Positions 19,668-28,378 are shown, numbered from the stretch's first letter. The stretch: DNA of 64,000 nt from Promicromonosporaceae bacterium (GCA_009783295.1 WRHK01000005.1:22780-86779), one strand, 5' to 3'. Numbers and translations: made by a program. Notes: generated by a model from the letters alone, not told the origin.

Positions 19668-21128
19668 CTAGGGTCTCGCCCACGCGACCTGCGGCGTCGG
19701 GTGCCACGCCCAGCCCTGCGCGTCCCACGCGCGAGGGTGGGCCGCGACCCGGTCGCGGAACCCCTCCCAGCCCCGGCCTCCCGCCGCGGTCCAGGCCACC
19801 TCGGCGAGCGCCGGGAGCCGGGGCAGAAGCATGGAGAAGAGGTGGTCGGGGGTCTCGACCGTCTCGGTCCACAGGGCCGCCGCGACGCCCTCGACGGCGT
19901 CGGCGGGCAGGCCGGGCACGGCGGTCTCGGGGTCCCAGTCGTAGGCGTCGCGCAGCTCGACGTAGCCCATCCAGTCGAGCCCGATGGGGTGCGCGGCGTC
20001 GTACTTCATGTCGCAGTAGGCGCGCGACGCCGGGGACATGACGAACCGCGCGCCCGCGGCGGCGGCGCGCAGGAACGGTGCGGCGTCGGCGCGCGGGTCC
20101 CAGAACTGCAGCAGCGTGCCGGACCCCGCCGCGGGGGCGGCCTCCTGCCAGGCGACGGGCGTCTTGCCGGCGGCGCGGACGGCGTCGAGCGCGAGCCCCA
20201 CGAGCGCGGCGTACTCGGGCGCGTCGAGGCTGAGCGCCTCGTCGCCGCCCACGTGCACGTGCGGGCCGAGCGTCATGGCGGCGACGTCGCCCAGCACGTC
20301 GCGGACGAAGGGCGCGGTGGCCGGGTTGTCGATCCACAGGCGGGAGAACCCGACCTCGATGCCGCCGTAGGCGGGCACGGGCTGCCCGTCGGGGCGCAGC
20401 TCGCCGAGGGCGTGGCAGGCGGCGTTCGTGTGCCCGGGCAGGTCGATCTCGGGCACGATCTCGACGAACCGCGCGGCGGCGTACTCCTGCAGGTCGCGGA
20501 ACTCCTCGGCGGTGAGGAACCCGCGCGTGCCCTCGGCCACCGGGCCGCCCACCTGGGTGCCCCCGGACACCGCGGTGAGCGCGGGGCGCGAGGGGATCTC
20601 GAGCCGCCAGCCCTGGTCGTCGGTGAGGTGCAGGTGCAGCACGCGCAGCTTGTACGCCCCGGCCAGGTCGACCACGCGCCGCAGCACGTCGGGCCCGAAC
20701 CAGTGCCGCACCACGTCGAGGGTCAGCCCCCGCCACGGGTAGCGGGGGGCGTCGTGCACGACGACGGCGGGCGCCGTGAGCTCGCGCGTGACCAGCTGCG
20801 CGAACGTGCGCAGGCCGTGCAGCAGCCCGACGGGCCGGGCGGCCACGACGGTGACGCCGTCGGGCCGCACCTCGAGCGTGTACGCCTCGGGCTCGGGGCG
20901 TGCGCCGGGTTCGTCGTCGCGGAGCACCAGCTCGACGACGGTCCACTCCCCCACCTCGAGGTCGCCGCCGCCGGCCACCGTCACGCCGAGCGGGCTGAGC
21001 AGCTCGGCGGCGAGCAGGGTCCAGCGCAGCGGGTCCGGGGAGACGACGTGCACGGCCGACACCCCGACCCTGCCCTCCCCCTGCTCGACCGCCGCCGGCC
21101 ACGGGACCAGCGGCAGCCGGGGGCTCAC
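19668..21128 (-). CDS. GH20 beta-N-acetylhexosaminidase
   Basis: 486 residues with an N-terminal GH20b-type domain (about 1-120) and a catalytic barrel. Motifs are YPWRGLTLDVVRHWFGP, HLHLTDDQGWRLEIPS, EIDLPGHTNA and the catalytic Asp-Glu pair in HVHVGGDEALS. It removes terminal GlcNAc/GalNAc from chitin or wall fragments. No signal peptide is seen, so it probably acts in the cytoplasm. The GTG start overlaps the stop of the upstream lipoprotein gene (GTGA), indicating coupling. Confidence 0.93.
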   Translation of the reverse strand: MSPRLPLVPWPAAVEQGEGRVGVSAVHVVSPDPLRWTLLAAELLSPLGVTVAGGGDLEVGEWTVVELVLRDDEPGARPEPEAYTLEVRPDGVTVVAARPVGLLHGLRTFAQLVTRELTAPAVVVHDAPRYPWRGLTLDVVRHWFGPDVLRRVVDLAGAYKLRVLHLHLTDDQGWRLEIPSRPALTAVSGGTQVGGPVAEGTRGFLTAEEFRDLQEYAAARFVEIVPEIDLPGHTNAACHALGELRPDGQPVPAYGGIEVGFSRLWIDNPATAPFVRDVLGDVAAMTLGPHVHVGGDEALSLDAPEYAALVGLALDAVRAAGKTPVAWQEAAPAAGSGTLLQFWDPRADAAPFLRAAAAGARFVMSPASRAYCDMKYDAAHPIGLDWMGYVELRDAYDWDPETAVPGLPADAVEGVAAALWTETVETPDHLFSMLLPRLPALAEVAWTAAGGRGWEGFRDRVAAHPRAWDAQGWAWHPTPQVAWARP

Positions 21129-22609
21129 GGGGTGACCTCGAGCGCCGCGGCGTCCACGACGGCGACCTGCGGCGGCACCGTCAGCCCGCCGACCCCGGTC
21201 ACGGCGGTGTCGAGCGAGTGCACGGCCAGCAGCACCTGCGGCAGCGAGCCCTTGACGGTCAGCTCGGCGAGGTGGTCGACGACGGCCTGGAGCTCGGCGA
21301 CGTCGACCTGGCCACCGCGCACCAGACCGGCGCCCGAGCGCCGCTGCTCGGGGTGCACCAGCACGCCGACGCCGCCCTGGGCGAGCAGCGGGTCGAGCGC
21401 CTTGACCTGGTCGAGCAGCGCGACGCTGCCGCCGTCGAGCTCGAGCACCACGTACCGGCCGTCCTTCTTTGCCTGCTCGACCACGGGCGTGAGCGCGTCG
21501 AGCGTCTCGGCGCGCAGGTACGTGCCGTCGGGGCCGGCGGTCCACTGCCGGGTGGCGGCACGCAGCACGAGCGTGGGCACCACGGGCACGGTGCCCGGCG
21601 CGGGCTGCGCGTCGGTGGCGGCCAGGCGGCCGGCGGCCTCGCCCACGCGCGCCTCCACGGCGTCGAACCGGGCGGGCTGCACACGCTGGTTGCCGGTGGG
21701 CAGCAGGCTGCCGCGGTCGGCGGAGGCCACCTGCCAGGCGAACGTGGCGGGCGAGGCGAAGCCGGGCCCGACACCCACGACGGTGAGGGCCTGCGCGTCG
21801 GCGAGAGTGCGCACCATGGCGCCCGACGCGCCCGGGTCGCCGCCCGGCACGTCCAGGGTCACGGCGCCGGCGGCGCGCAGGGTGGCCAGCGCGGCCTCCT
21901 GGCCGGGGTGCGGGTCGACGAGCGCGAGCACCTCGGTGAGCAGCTTCGGGCTGCCCGTCGGGGCGGCGTCGCCCAGCTGGTCGAGCAGCTCGGTGTAGCG
22001 GTGATGGTCGATGGCCCGGGCGTCGCCGTCGGTCGCTCCCATGTCGGTGCCGTCCTGGGCGCCGCCCGCGACCACGGACTCGGGGTCGAGCCGCACCACG
22101 CGGAGCCCGGCGGCGCGCGCGGCCTCCTCGGCCGACGGCTCCCGCACCTGCGAGCTGCCCTGCACGGCGGCGAGCTCGTCCGGGTCCTCCTCGACCACCA
22201 CCGCGACGCGGGCGCCCAGGCGCTTCGCCTCGCTGCTCACGGCCCGGTCCGCCGGCCCGTCGGCCAGCAGGGCGGGGGCGTGGAGGGCGGTCGCGACGGC
22301 GCCGAGCGCGCGGGCCGCGTCGGCGTCGTCGCGCGCGGCCACCACGAGGATCGGGGACTGCGTGAACACCAGGCGGCTGGCGGCAAGCGCGAGCTCCGCC
22401 GGGTCGGTCGTGGGCAGGGTGACCGTGGACGCGCCGAGGTCGGTGTCGACGCCCACGGCGGCCGCGAGCGAGGGCGTCGGGGCGGCGTCGTCCGGCGTCC
22501 CGGTGCAGGCCGCGAGGCCTCCCACCAGCCCGAAGGCGAGCACCGCGGCCGAGACTGCGGTCAGGGCGCGGCGGGCGGGTCGGGTCTGGCGGGGATCCAC
22601 GGCACCCAT
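21125..22609 (-). CDS. Secreted lipoprotein of unknown function, coupled to GH20
   Basis: About 494 residues. The N-terminus is a lipoprotein signal (basic RQTRPARR, hydrophobic core, lipobox GGLAAC). The mature part has repeated alpha/beta stretches such as SPILVVAARDDADAARAL and ALLADGPADRAVSSEAKRLGARVAVVVEE, reminiscent of cell-wall-binding repeat 2 modules, but I cannot assign it firmly. No catalytic motif is recognised. It overlaps the GH20 start by four bases, so wall recycling or amino-sugar uptake is a reasonable guess. A GTG at 22630 is an alternative start. Confidence 0.6.
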   Translation of the reverse strand: MGAVDPRQTRPARRALTAVSAAVLAFGLVGGLAACTGTPDDAAPTPSLAAAVGVDTDLGASTVTLPTTDPAELALAASRLVFTQSPILVVAARDDADAARALGAVATALHAPALLADGPADRAVSSEAKRLGARVAVVVEEDPDELAAVQGSSQVREPSAEEAARAAGLRVVRLDPESVVAGGAQDGTDMGATDGDARAIDHHRYTELLDQLGDAAPTGSPKLLTEVLALVDPHPGQEAALATLRAAGAVTLDVPGGDPGASGAMVRTLADAQALTVVGVGPGFASPATFAWQVASADRGSLLPTGNQRVQPARFDAVEARVGEAAGRLAATDAQPAPGTVPVVPTLVLRAATRQWTAGPDGTYLRAETLDALTPVVEQAKKDGRYVVLELDGGSVALLDQVKALDPLLAQGGVGVLVHPEQRRSGAGLVRGGQVDVAELQAVVDHLAELTVKGSLPQVLLAVHSLDTAVTGVGGLTVPPQVAVVDAAALEVTP

Positions 22610-22653
22610 CCTTCCCCATCGGCGGTGCACCCCGCGACGGGATGCGCGCGCTG

Positions 22654-23004
22654 TCAGAAGTCCTCGCGCAACGCGTACCGGTCGCCGGGCGGGCCCTCGG
22701 GCTGGTCCAGGTCGACCGCCCAGCCCGCGCCCTCGAGCGTGCGCACCACCCGGGCGATGTCGGCTTCGCTGGGCCGTTCGAGGATGCGGCGCTGCATGGC
22801 GTCGATGACGGCGTCCCGGCTGACGGGCTCCGGCTCCTCCTCGATGAGCGCTCCGACGATGGCGTCCACCTCGGCGTCGGTGAGCCTGCGGTGCAGCACC
22901 TCCAGGAGCGGGATGTAGTCCTGCCCCGGGATGCCGTCCTGGTAGCCCCGGCGCAGCCAGGTCAGGATCCTCTGCAGCCTGCCTTCGCTCTCCGGCATGG
23001 TCAT
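22654..23004 (-). CDS. DUF3349-type small protein
   Basis: 116 residues, acidic and soluble, with no signal or membrane segment. The pattern RLQRILTWLRRGYQDGIPGQDYIPLLEVLHRRLTD (first half) and the C-terminal ARVVRTLEGAGW match the DUF3349 family known from mycobacteria; its function is unknown. The ATG overlaps the previous stop (ATGA); MPES at 22998 with GGGGA upstream is an alternative start. It may form an operon with the small membrane protein and the Pit transporter upstream. Confidence 0.65.
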   Translation of the reverse strand: MTMPESEGRLQRILTWLRRGYQDGIPGQDYIPLLEVLHRRLTDAEVDAIVGALIEEEPEPVSRDAVIDAMQRRILERPSEADIARVVRTLEGAGWAVDLDQPEGPPGDRYALREDF

Positions 23005-23276
23005 CCCCCGAAGATCTGCTTGCCGAGCACGATGACGACGATCCCGAAGACCGCCACGAGGAAGCAGAGCCCGAAGCAGAGCCACGCGAGCACGCGCCCG
23101 GCCGCCGTGGTGGGCGGGGGGTCGTCGGACTCCGGGTCGAACGGGTGGCCGGGCGGTACCTGCGCGAGCGCGCGCATGCCGAGGGCGAACAGCGCCGGCA
23201 GCCCGGCGCCGAACAGCACCCCGACGCCGAGGACCACGAGCGCGGAGCGCCCGATCGAGGCGAGGTCGATGTCCAT
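23001..23276 (-). CDS. Small two-TM membrane protein
   Basis: 91 residues. Hydrophobic segments lie at about 9-35 and 62-85, separated by the polar loop QVPPGHPFDPESDDPPPT. No family recognised. It sits between the Pit transporter (24 bases upstream) and the DUF3349 gene (ATGA overlap downstream), all on the minus strand, so the three are likely co-transcribed. Confidence 0.6.
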   Translation of the reverse strand: MDIDLASIGRSALVVLGVGVLFGAGLPALFALGMRALAQVPPGHPFDPESDDPPPTTAAGRVLAWLCFGLCFLVAVFGIVVIVLGKQIFGG

Positions 23277-23299
23277 CCCTGGCCCCTCCTTCCTGAGCT

Positions 23300-24469
23300 T
23301 CAGTCGAGCACGGTGGCGGCCGGCGGCTCGGCCGGCTCCCACTCGTCGTTGACGTTGTGGGCCGAGACGGCGGTGCGGCGGGAGTGGAGGTACATCCACC
23401 CGGACAGCACCATGAGGATCAGGAACACCACGATGACGCCGGCGAGCCCGCCGAGCGCGTTCTCGATGGCCCAGCACAGTGCACCGACGACTCCGGCCGC
23501 CGGCAGCGTGATGAGCCAGGCGATGGCCATGCGCCCGGCGACCGACCAGCGCACCTCGGCGCCGCGGCCCAGGCCGGTGCCGAGGATCGAGCCGGTGGCG
23601 ACGTGCGTGGTCGACAGCGGCAGGCCCAGGTGGCTGGACGTGAGGATGATGGCGGCGCTCGACGCCTCGGCGGCCAGGCCCTGCGGCGGCGCGATCTCGA
23701 CGAGGCCCTTGCCGAGGGTGCGGATCACGCGCCAGCCGCCCAGGTAGGTGCCCAGCGCGATGGCGAGCGCGCAGGCGCCCTTGACCCAGAACGGGATGGC
23801 GTCGTCGGGCGTGAGCGCCTGGTGGGCCACGAGGGCGAGGAACACGACGCCCATCGTCTTCTGCGCGTCGTTGGTGCCGTGGGCGAGAGAGACGAGCGAC
23901 GCCGAGCCGATCTGCCCCCACCGGAACCCGCGGTCCTCGACGTGCCGCGGCACGCGCGCGGTGATCCGGTAGATGAGCCACGTGCCGATGGCCGCCACGA
24001 TCGCGGCGATCACGGGCGACAGCACTGCGGGGATGATCACCTTGCCGACGGTGCTGCCCCACTTGACGCCGCTCTCGCCGTTGACGATGCCCCAGATGAG
24101 CGCCGCCCCGATGAGCCCGCCGAACAGCGCGTGGCTGGACGACGACGGCAGCCCCAGCAGCCACGTCAGCAGGTTCCAGATGATGCCGCCCACCAGGCCC
24201 GCGAAGACGATGAACATGAGCGCCTGGCCCTCGGCGTGCGACAGGTCGACGACGTCGCCGCCCACCGTCTTGGCCACCTGGATCGACAGGAACGCGCCGA
24301 CCAGGTTGAGCACGGCCGACAGCAGCACCGCGACCCGGGGCGGCAGTGCCCTGGTGGCGATCGAGGTCGCCATCGCGTTGCCGGTGTCATGGAACCCGTT
24401 GGTGAAGTCGAACAGCAGCGCTGTGCCCACGACGAGGACGAGGACGGTGGTCTCTTCCACGGTGTCCAT
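23300..24469 (-). CDS. Low-affinity inorganic phosphate transporter (Pit family)
   Basis: 389 residues with about ten transmembrane segments and the two PHO4 half-signatures: DFTNGFHDTGNAMATSIATRALPP near the N-terminus (only partly quoted) and LVSLAHGTNDAQKTMGV in the second half. Pit proteins co-transport metal-phosphate with protons. The N-terminus is short and starts directly at the first helix. A 165-base divergent gap with no recognised site separates it from the HTH-TOBE gene. Confidence 0.93.
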   Translation of the reverse strand: MDTVEETTVLVLVVGTALLFDFTNGFHDTGNAMATSIATRALPPRVAVLLSAVLNLVGAFLSIQVAKTVGGDVVDLSHAEGQALMFIVFAGLVGGIIWNLLTWLLGLPSSSSHALFGGLIGAALIWGIVNGESGVKWGSTVGKVIIPAVLSPVIAAIVAAIGTWLIYRITARVPRHVEDRGFRWGQIGSASLVSLAHGTNDAQKTMGVVFLALVAHQALTPDDAIPFWVKGACALAIALGTYLGGWRVIRTLGKGLVEIAPPQGLAAEASSAAIILTSSHLGLPLSTTHVATGSILGTGLGRGAEVRWSVAGRMAIAWLITLPAAGVVGALCWAIENALGGLAGVIVVFLILMVLSGWMYLHSRRTAVSAHNVNDEWEPAEPPAATVLD

Positions 24470-24634
24470 GGTGGACCGTCGGGGCCGATCACGAGAGTCG
24501 AGCAGCGCCTGGGGGCCACGTGTTCATGGCCACACCGCCGCACGGCGGGTGGCCAGGCGCACGTCACACCCCATTCCGCGCCTGCGGGCCGCTAGCCCTG
24601 TTCACCTCGCGCCTGCGGCCCTAGTGTTCCGCTC

Positions 24635-25048
24635 ATGCCGAAGATGAGGGTCAAGGACGCGGCGGTCCACCTGGGCGTCAGCGACGACACGGTGCGCCGC
24701 TGGGTCGACCGCGGGCTGCTCGCGTCGTCGAACGACGACGCCGGCCGCATGGTGGTCGACGGGTACGAGGTGGCCATGGTGGCGCGCCAGCACGCGACGC
24801 CGCCGGAGCTGCCGGCCGGGCTGGCGAGCTCGGCGCGGAACCGGTTCGTGGGGCTGGTGACCGACATCCGCACCGACACCGTGATGGCGCAGGTCGAGCT
24901 CCAGTGCGGGCCCTTCCGGGTGGTGTCGCTCATGAGCAGCGAGGCGGTACGCGACCTGGGCCTGGAGCTGGGCTCCTCGGCGGTCGCGACGATCAAGTCG
25001 ACCCATGTGGTGGTCGAGACGGACAAGCACGACAAGGAGACGGCGTGA
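24635..25048 (+). CDS. HTH-TOBE molybdenum-responsive binding protein
   Basis: 137 residues: an N-terminal MerR/excisionase-type HTH (MRVKDAAVHLGVSDDTVRRWVDRGLL) followed by a TOBE/Mop molybdate-binding domain (ARNRFVGLVTDIRTDTVMAQVEL to IKSTHVVVE). Such proteins bind molybdate or tungstate and may regulate or buffer it. Its stop overlaps the modA start by GTGA, so the two are coupled. Confidence 0.82.
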   Translation: MPKMRVKDAAVHLGVSDDTVRRWVDRGLLASSNDDAGRMVVDGYEVAMVARQHATPPELPAGLASSARNRFVGLVTDIRTDTVMAQVELQCGPFRVVSLMSSEAVRDLGLELGSSAVATIKSTHVVVETDKHDKETA

Positions 25049-25836
25049 ACAGGCGAGCTCTCGTGGCAGCCCCCATCCTGGCGGTCCTGGCGATGGTGCT
25101 GACGGCGTGCGGCGGCGGGTCGGCGGGCGCGGGCGGCACCGGCGGGTCGCCGAGCGCCGCCCCGAAGACGCTGACCGTCTTCGCCGCGGCGTCCCTCCAG
25201 GGGGTCTTCGAGCAGCTCGGGCACCAGTTCGAGACGGACCACCCCGGCGTCACGGTCACCTTCAGCTTCGCGGGGTCGTCCGACCTCGTGTCCCAGATCC
25301 AGCAGGGCGCCCCGGCCGACGTGTTCGCCTCGGCCGACGCCAAGAACATGGACAAGCTGACGACGGCCAAGCTGGTCGACGGCGACCCCGTGAACTTCGC
25401 GTCGAACACCCTCGAGATCGCCGTGCCCGCGGGCAACCCCGCGGGGATCACCTCGTTCGCCGACCTGGCCAAGCCGGGTGTCGCGCTCGTGGTCTGCGCC
25501 CCCCAGGTGCCGTGCGGCAGCGCCACCGTCAAGGTCGAGCAGGCGGCCGGCGTGACCCTCAAGCCCGTCAGCGAGGAGCAGTCCGTCACCGACGTGCTCA
25601 CCAAGGTGGAGACCGGCGAGGCCGACGCCGGGCTGGTCTACGTGACCGACGTCAAGGGCGCCGGCAGCAAGGTCGAGGGCGTCCCGTTCCCCGAGTCGAG
25701 CGGGGCGGTCAACACCTACCCGATCGCCACGGTCGCGGGTGCGGCCCAGCCGGAGCTGGCGCGGGAGTTCGTCGCGTTCGTGACCGGCTCGCACGGGCAG
25801 GACGCCCTCGCGGCCGCCGGGTTCGCCAAGCCCTGA
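25045..25836 (+). CDS. modA: Molybdate ABC transporter substrate-binding lipoprotein
   Basis: 263 residues. A lipoprotein signal (VLAMVLTACGGG) and a Gly/Ser linker lead into a type II periplasmic-binding fold. ModA hallmarks are LTVFAAASLQGVFEQL at the start, FSFAGSSDLVSQIQQGAPADVFASAD, and near the end GLVYVTDVK. It should capture molybdate for delivery to ModBC. No modB or modC follows: the next gene is convergent. The binding protein must use a permease encoded elsewhere or the operon was broken here. Confidence 0.93.
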   Translation: MNRRALVAAPILAVLAMVLTACGGGSAGAGGTGGSPSAAPKTLTVFAAASLQGVFEQLGHQFETDHPGVTVTFSFAGSSDLVSQIQQGAPADVFASADAKNMDKLTTAKLVDGDPVNFASNTLEIAVPAGNPAGITSFADLAKPGVALVVCAPQVPCGSATVKVEQAAGVTLKPVSEEQSVTDVLTKVETGEADAGLVYVTDVKGAGSKVEGVPFPESSGAVNTYPIATVAGAAQPELAREFVAFVTGSHGQDALAAAGFAKP

Positions 25837-25854
25837 CGACCACCCGCTCGGCGG

Positions 25855-26388
25855 TCACGCCGGCCGCACGTGCCGGTGGCCGTCGAGCGGGTACGCGGGC
25901 GGGTCGGCGGGCAGCACGGCCCGCAGCGCGAACCCGCACTTCTGCGCGACGCGGCACGAGGCGGCGTTGTCCACCTGGTGCAGCAGGTCCAGGTGCCCGA
26001 GCGCGGGGAACGTCGCGAACGCCCACGCGGCCAGGGCGTCCACCGCGCGCGGCGCCACCGCGCGACCCCGGGCGGGCGCCGCGGTCCAGTACCCGACCTC
26101 GGCGCCCGTCGCGCCCGGCGCCATGCCCTTGAGCACGACGTGCCCCACGATCGCGTCCGCCTCGGGCTCGACGACGGCGAACCCCAGGGACCGGCCCGTC
26201 TCCCACCCAAGCCGCCTGCCCTCGATCCACCGCGCAGCGCCCGCCTCGTCGTCCACCGACGCGCTCGTCCACCGGCGCAGGGCGGCGTCCCTGGAGATCT
26301 CGACCAGCGCCGGGGCGTCGGCGGGACGCCACGGGCGCAGAAGCAGCGCGCCGCCGTCCACCTCGACCTCGGTGCCGGCCGGGTCCAC
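25855..26388 (-). CDS. GNAT family N-acetyltransferase (RimJ-like)
   Basis: About 177 residues. The order LLLRPWRPADAPALVEI, GFAVVEPEADAIVGHVVL, EVGYWTAAPARGRAVAPRAV (acetyl-CoA loop, Q/RxxGxG/A-like) and NAASCRVAQKCGF is that of the RimJ/RimL branch acting on protein N-termini or small amines. The start is uncertain; the GTG at 26388 is just downstream of the stop of the upstream membrane-protein gene. The 18-base gap to convergent modA leaves no room for a terminator. Confidence 0.75.
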   Translation of the reverse strand: MDPAGTEVEVDGGALLLRPWRPADAPALVEISRDAALRRWTSASVDDEAGAARWIEGRRLGWETGRSLGFAVVEPEADAIVGHVVLKGMAPGATGAEVGYWTAAPARGRAVAPRAVDALAAWAFATFPALGHLDLLHQVDNAASCRVAQKCGFALRAVLPADPPAYPLDGHRHVRPA

Positions 26389-26405
26389 GGCGCGCCAAGC
26401 CCGGG

Positions 26406-27260
26406 TCAGTGCGCCAGCCCGATCTGGCGTCGCCCGGCGACGGCCGCGAGCGCCGCCGCCGCCGCGAGCAGCACGACGGTCGCGACCCAGCTCGGCACGA
26501 AAGGCGTGGCGACCAGCCCCTGGTCGCCCGAGACCACGCCGGGGTCGCCCGCGCGGACGCTCAGGCCCCAGGCCAGCGCGAGCACCGCCGTCGCGCCCAT
26601 GCCGACGGCCAGCACCACGAGCGCCACGGGTCGCAGCCGCGCGGGCTGCTCGGCGGGCACGCGGCGCAGCACGGCGCTCGCCGCCCAGGCGGTCGCCGCG
26701 ACCACGCCGACGCCGGCGAGCACCACGACCGCGACGACCGCGAGGTTGGCGCCGGAGTGGACGCCGCCGGGCTGGCCCACGGCCCGCAGGGCACGCACGA
26801 CGCCGAACCAGGCGGCGGCCCCCACGACGGGGACGGCGACGTAGCCCCACGCCCGCCGGTCGCGGCCGCGCAGCAGCGCGACGCCGGTCGGGGCGGTGGC
26901 GACCAGCAGCGCGAGCATCGACACCGCGGCGGCGGCCACGAGCCACGCGCGCAGGGCGTCGGCGGTGGAGCCGCCGGCGCCGGTGAGGTCCTCGGAGAGC
27001 TTCTGGAAGGCGATCCCGGCCACGGTGAACAGCCCGACGGCCCACACGGCCGTGGTCATGGGAGAACGAGCGGACATCTGGAGACCTCCGGGGGCGAGCT
27101 GCGCGCGCAGGGCGCCGTGCAGCGAGTCGAGGATCAGCAGGGGGTGGCGCTGGACGCGCAGGTCGCACAGGAGCTGGCCGTACTCCGGCCCGTACCGGCG
27201 CCGCCAGCCGCTCGGGTAGCAGGCGAGCAGCAGGCGCACGACGCGGGGGTCGCCGGTCAT
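26406..27260 (-). CDS. Multi-pass membrane protein in a PadR unit
   Basis: 284 residues. An N-terminal soluble motif RVVRLLLACYPSGWRRRYGPEYGQLL is followed by about six hydrophobic segments rich in Ala and Val. The opening motif (YP-x-WRRRYG-x-E) is common to actinobacterial membrane proteins that sit directly after a PadR regulator; function unknown. It overlaps the padR stop by four bases. Confidence 0.7.
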   Translation of the reverse strand: MTGDPRVVRLLLACYPSGWRRRYGPEYGQLLCDLRVQRHPLLILDSLHGALRAQLAPGGLQMSARSPMTTAVWAVGLFTVAGIAFQKLSEDLTGAGGSTADALRAWLVAAAAVSMLALLVATAPTGVALLRGRDRRAWGYVAVPVVGAAAWFGVVRALRAVGQPGGVHSGANLAVVAVVVLAGVGVVAATAWAASAVLRRVPAEQPARLRPVALVVLAVGMGATAVLALAWGLSVRAGDPGVVSGDQGLVATPFVPSWVATVVLLAAAAALAAVAGRRQIGLAH

Positions 27261-27571
27261 GCCGGCACCGTGCCCAGCCGGTGGAGGCTGAGCGTCGCGA
27301 GGTGCTGCATCCGGCTCGACTGGGCGGAGAGCTCGGCCGCGCCGGCGGGCGTGAGGCGGTAGGGCCGGCGCCGGCCCTCGGCGGGCAGGCCCTCGATCAG
27401 GCCCTGCGCCTCGAGCCGGCCCAGGGCCGCGTAGAGGGTGCCCGGCCCGAGGCGCACGCCCACATGGTCGGCCACGTCCGTGGTGATCGCGTACCCGTGC
27501 TTGTCGCCGTCGGCCAGGCTGGCCAGCACCAGCAGACCTGGCTCGGCCCAGCGGCCCAGCTCGTCGCCCAT
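27257..27571 (-). CDS. PadR family transcriptional regulator
   Basis: 104 residues. The winged-helix PadR pattern is visible in LLVLASLADGDKHGYAIT, RLGPGTLYAALGRLEAQGLIE and GRRRPYRLTPAGAAEL. PadR proteins are usually repressors of their own operon. The ATG at 27571 was preferred over an upstream ATG because GGAGGAACC precedes it. It overlaps the downstream membrane-protein start (ATGA). A CGTTCG-N12-CGAACG inverted repeat just upstream may be its operator. Confidence 0.88.
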   Translation of the reverse strand: MGDELGRWAEPGLLVLASLADGDKHGYAITTDVADHVGVRLGPGTLYAALGRLEAQGLIEGLPAEGRRRPYRLTPAGAAELSAQSSRMQHLATLSLHRLGTVPA

Positions 27572-27579
27572 GGTTCCTC

Positions 27580-27603
27580 CGTTCGTCGTTATATCGCCGA
27601 ACG
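27580..27603. promoter_or_regulatory. Inverted repeat upstream of padR, candidate operator
   Basis: CGTTCG (27580-27585) and CGAACG (27598-27603) flank an AT-rich TCGTTATATCGC in an otherwise GC-rich region, 9 bases upstream of the padR ATG. TTATAT could be part of a promoter. The location fits autorepression by PadR; this is inference. Confidence 0.4.
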
Positions 27604-27655
27604 TACTACGCGGGACGGAGCAGCGCCAGCGGTCCAGCGCCACTGTCCTCCGTAT

Positions 27656-27671
27656 TCGAACACCTGTTCTA
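27656..27671 (+). promoter_or_regulatory. LexA (SOS) box
   Basis: TCGAACACCTGTTCTA matches the actinobacterial/Gram-positive SOS box CGAAC-N4-GTTCG at all but one base. It ends 10 bases before the ATG of the small gene at 27682, placing it where LexA would block transcription. Confidence 0.7.
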
Positions 27672-27681
27672 TCCTAGACAC

Positions 27682-27942
27682 ATGGTCGACCGAGTGCCCG
27701 TGCGCGACTCCCCGGAGGAGGCTCCCCGGCGCCAGCGCGACAACGCGCAGGTGACGCGCCCGGAGACGCCGCTGCCCGTCCGCGTCTGGGTCACCCAGCG
27801 GCAGACGGGCGCGTTCGAGGCCGACGGCATCGCCGTCGCGTGGACCGACCGTCAGGTCGAGGTTCGGTACAGCGACCCGCACGGCCGTGAGGGGTTCGTG
27901 TGGGTGTGGGCCAGCGCGGTCACGCGCCGCCCGGCGAGCTGA
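27682..27942 (+). CDS. Small SOS-boxed protein of unknown function
   Basis: 86 residues, soluble. The C-terminal half (RVWVTQRQTGAFEADGIAVAW then GREGFVWVWASAVTR) looks like a compact beta domain; the N-terminus is polar. I recall similar short proteins near DNA-damage polymerase genes in actinobacteria but cannot confirm it here. The LexA box directly in front suggests DNA-damage induction. It converges with the RsbW-like gene with only 7 bases between them. Confidence 0.6.
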   Translation: MVDRVPVRDSPEEAPRRQRDNAQVTRPETPLPVRVWVTQRQTGAFEADGIAVAWTDRQVEVRYSDPHGREGFVWVWASAVTRRPAS

Positions 27943-27949
27943 GCCCGGC

Positions 27950-28378
27950 TCAGGCCTGGGGCACGTGGCCCCGCCGGCGCACCATCCGCCAGTGGTTGGT
28001 GTCGTCGACCCGCTCCAGCTCGATCTTGTCGAGCACGGCCTCGGCGAGCGGCAGCCCGCGCCCCGACTCGGCGTCCTCGCCGGGCATCGCGGCGCCCATG
28101 CCGGGCGTGAACTCCTGGCCCGTGTCGTACAGCTCGGCGGCGATCCGCTCGTCGTCGATCGAAAGCTCCAGGCGCCAGCGCACCTCGCCCTCCGGCTTGC
28201 CGTACTCGACCACGTTGTTCGCGATCTCGATCACGGCCGTCTCGAAGAGCATGACGTCCGTGGGGTCGACGTCGGGGTGGTCGGCCGCGGCCTGCGCGAG
28301 CAGCGCGTGCACCGTGTCGAGCTCCTCGGGCACGGCGAACCCCTCGGCGACGTAGGTCTCGTCGTCCTCACCAGCCAT
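27950..28378 (-). CDS. RsbW-like anti-sigma factor / serine kinase
   Basis: 142 residues with a GHKL ATPase fold: N box FETAVIEIANNVVEYG, a degenerate G1 region LYDTGQEFTPG and a G2 region ESGRGLPLAEAVLD. RsbW-type proteins phosphorylate a STAS antagonist and bind a sigma factor. It overlaps the upstream STAS gene by 11 bases, so they are translationally coupled. No sigma factor gene is adjacent. Confidence 0.85.
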   Translation of the reverse strand: MAGEDDETYVAEGFAVPEELDTVHALLAQAAADHPDVDPTDVMLFETAVIEIANNVVEYGKPEGEVRWRLELSIDDERIAAELYDTGQEFTPGMGAAMPGEDAESGRGLPLAEAVLDKIELERVDDTNHWRMVRRRGHVPQA

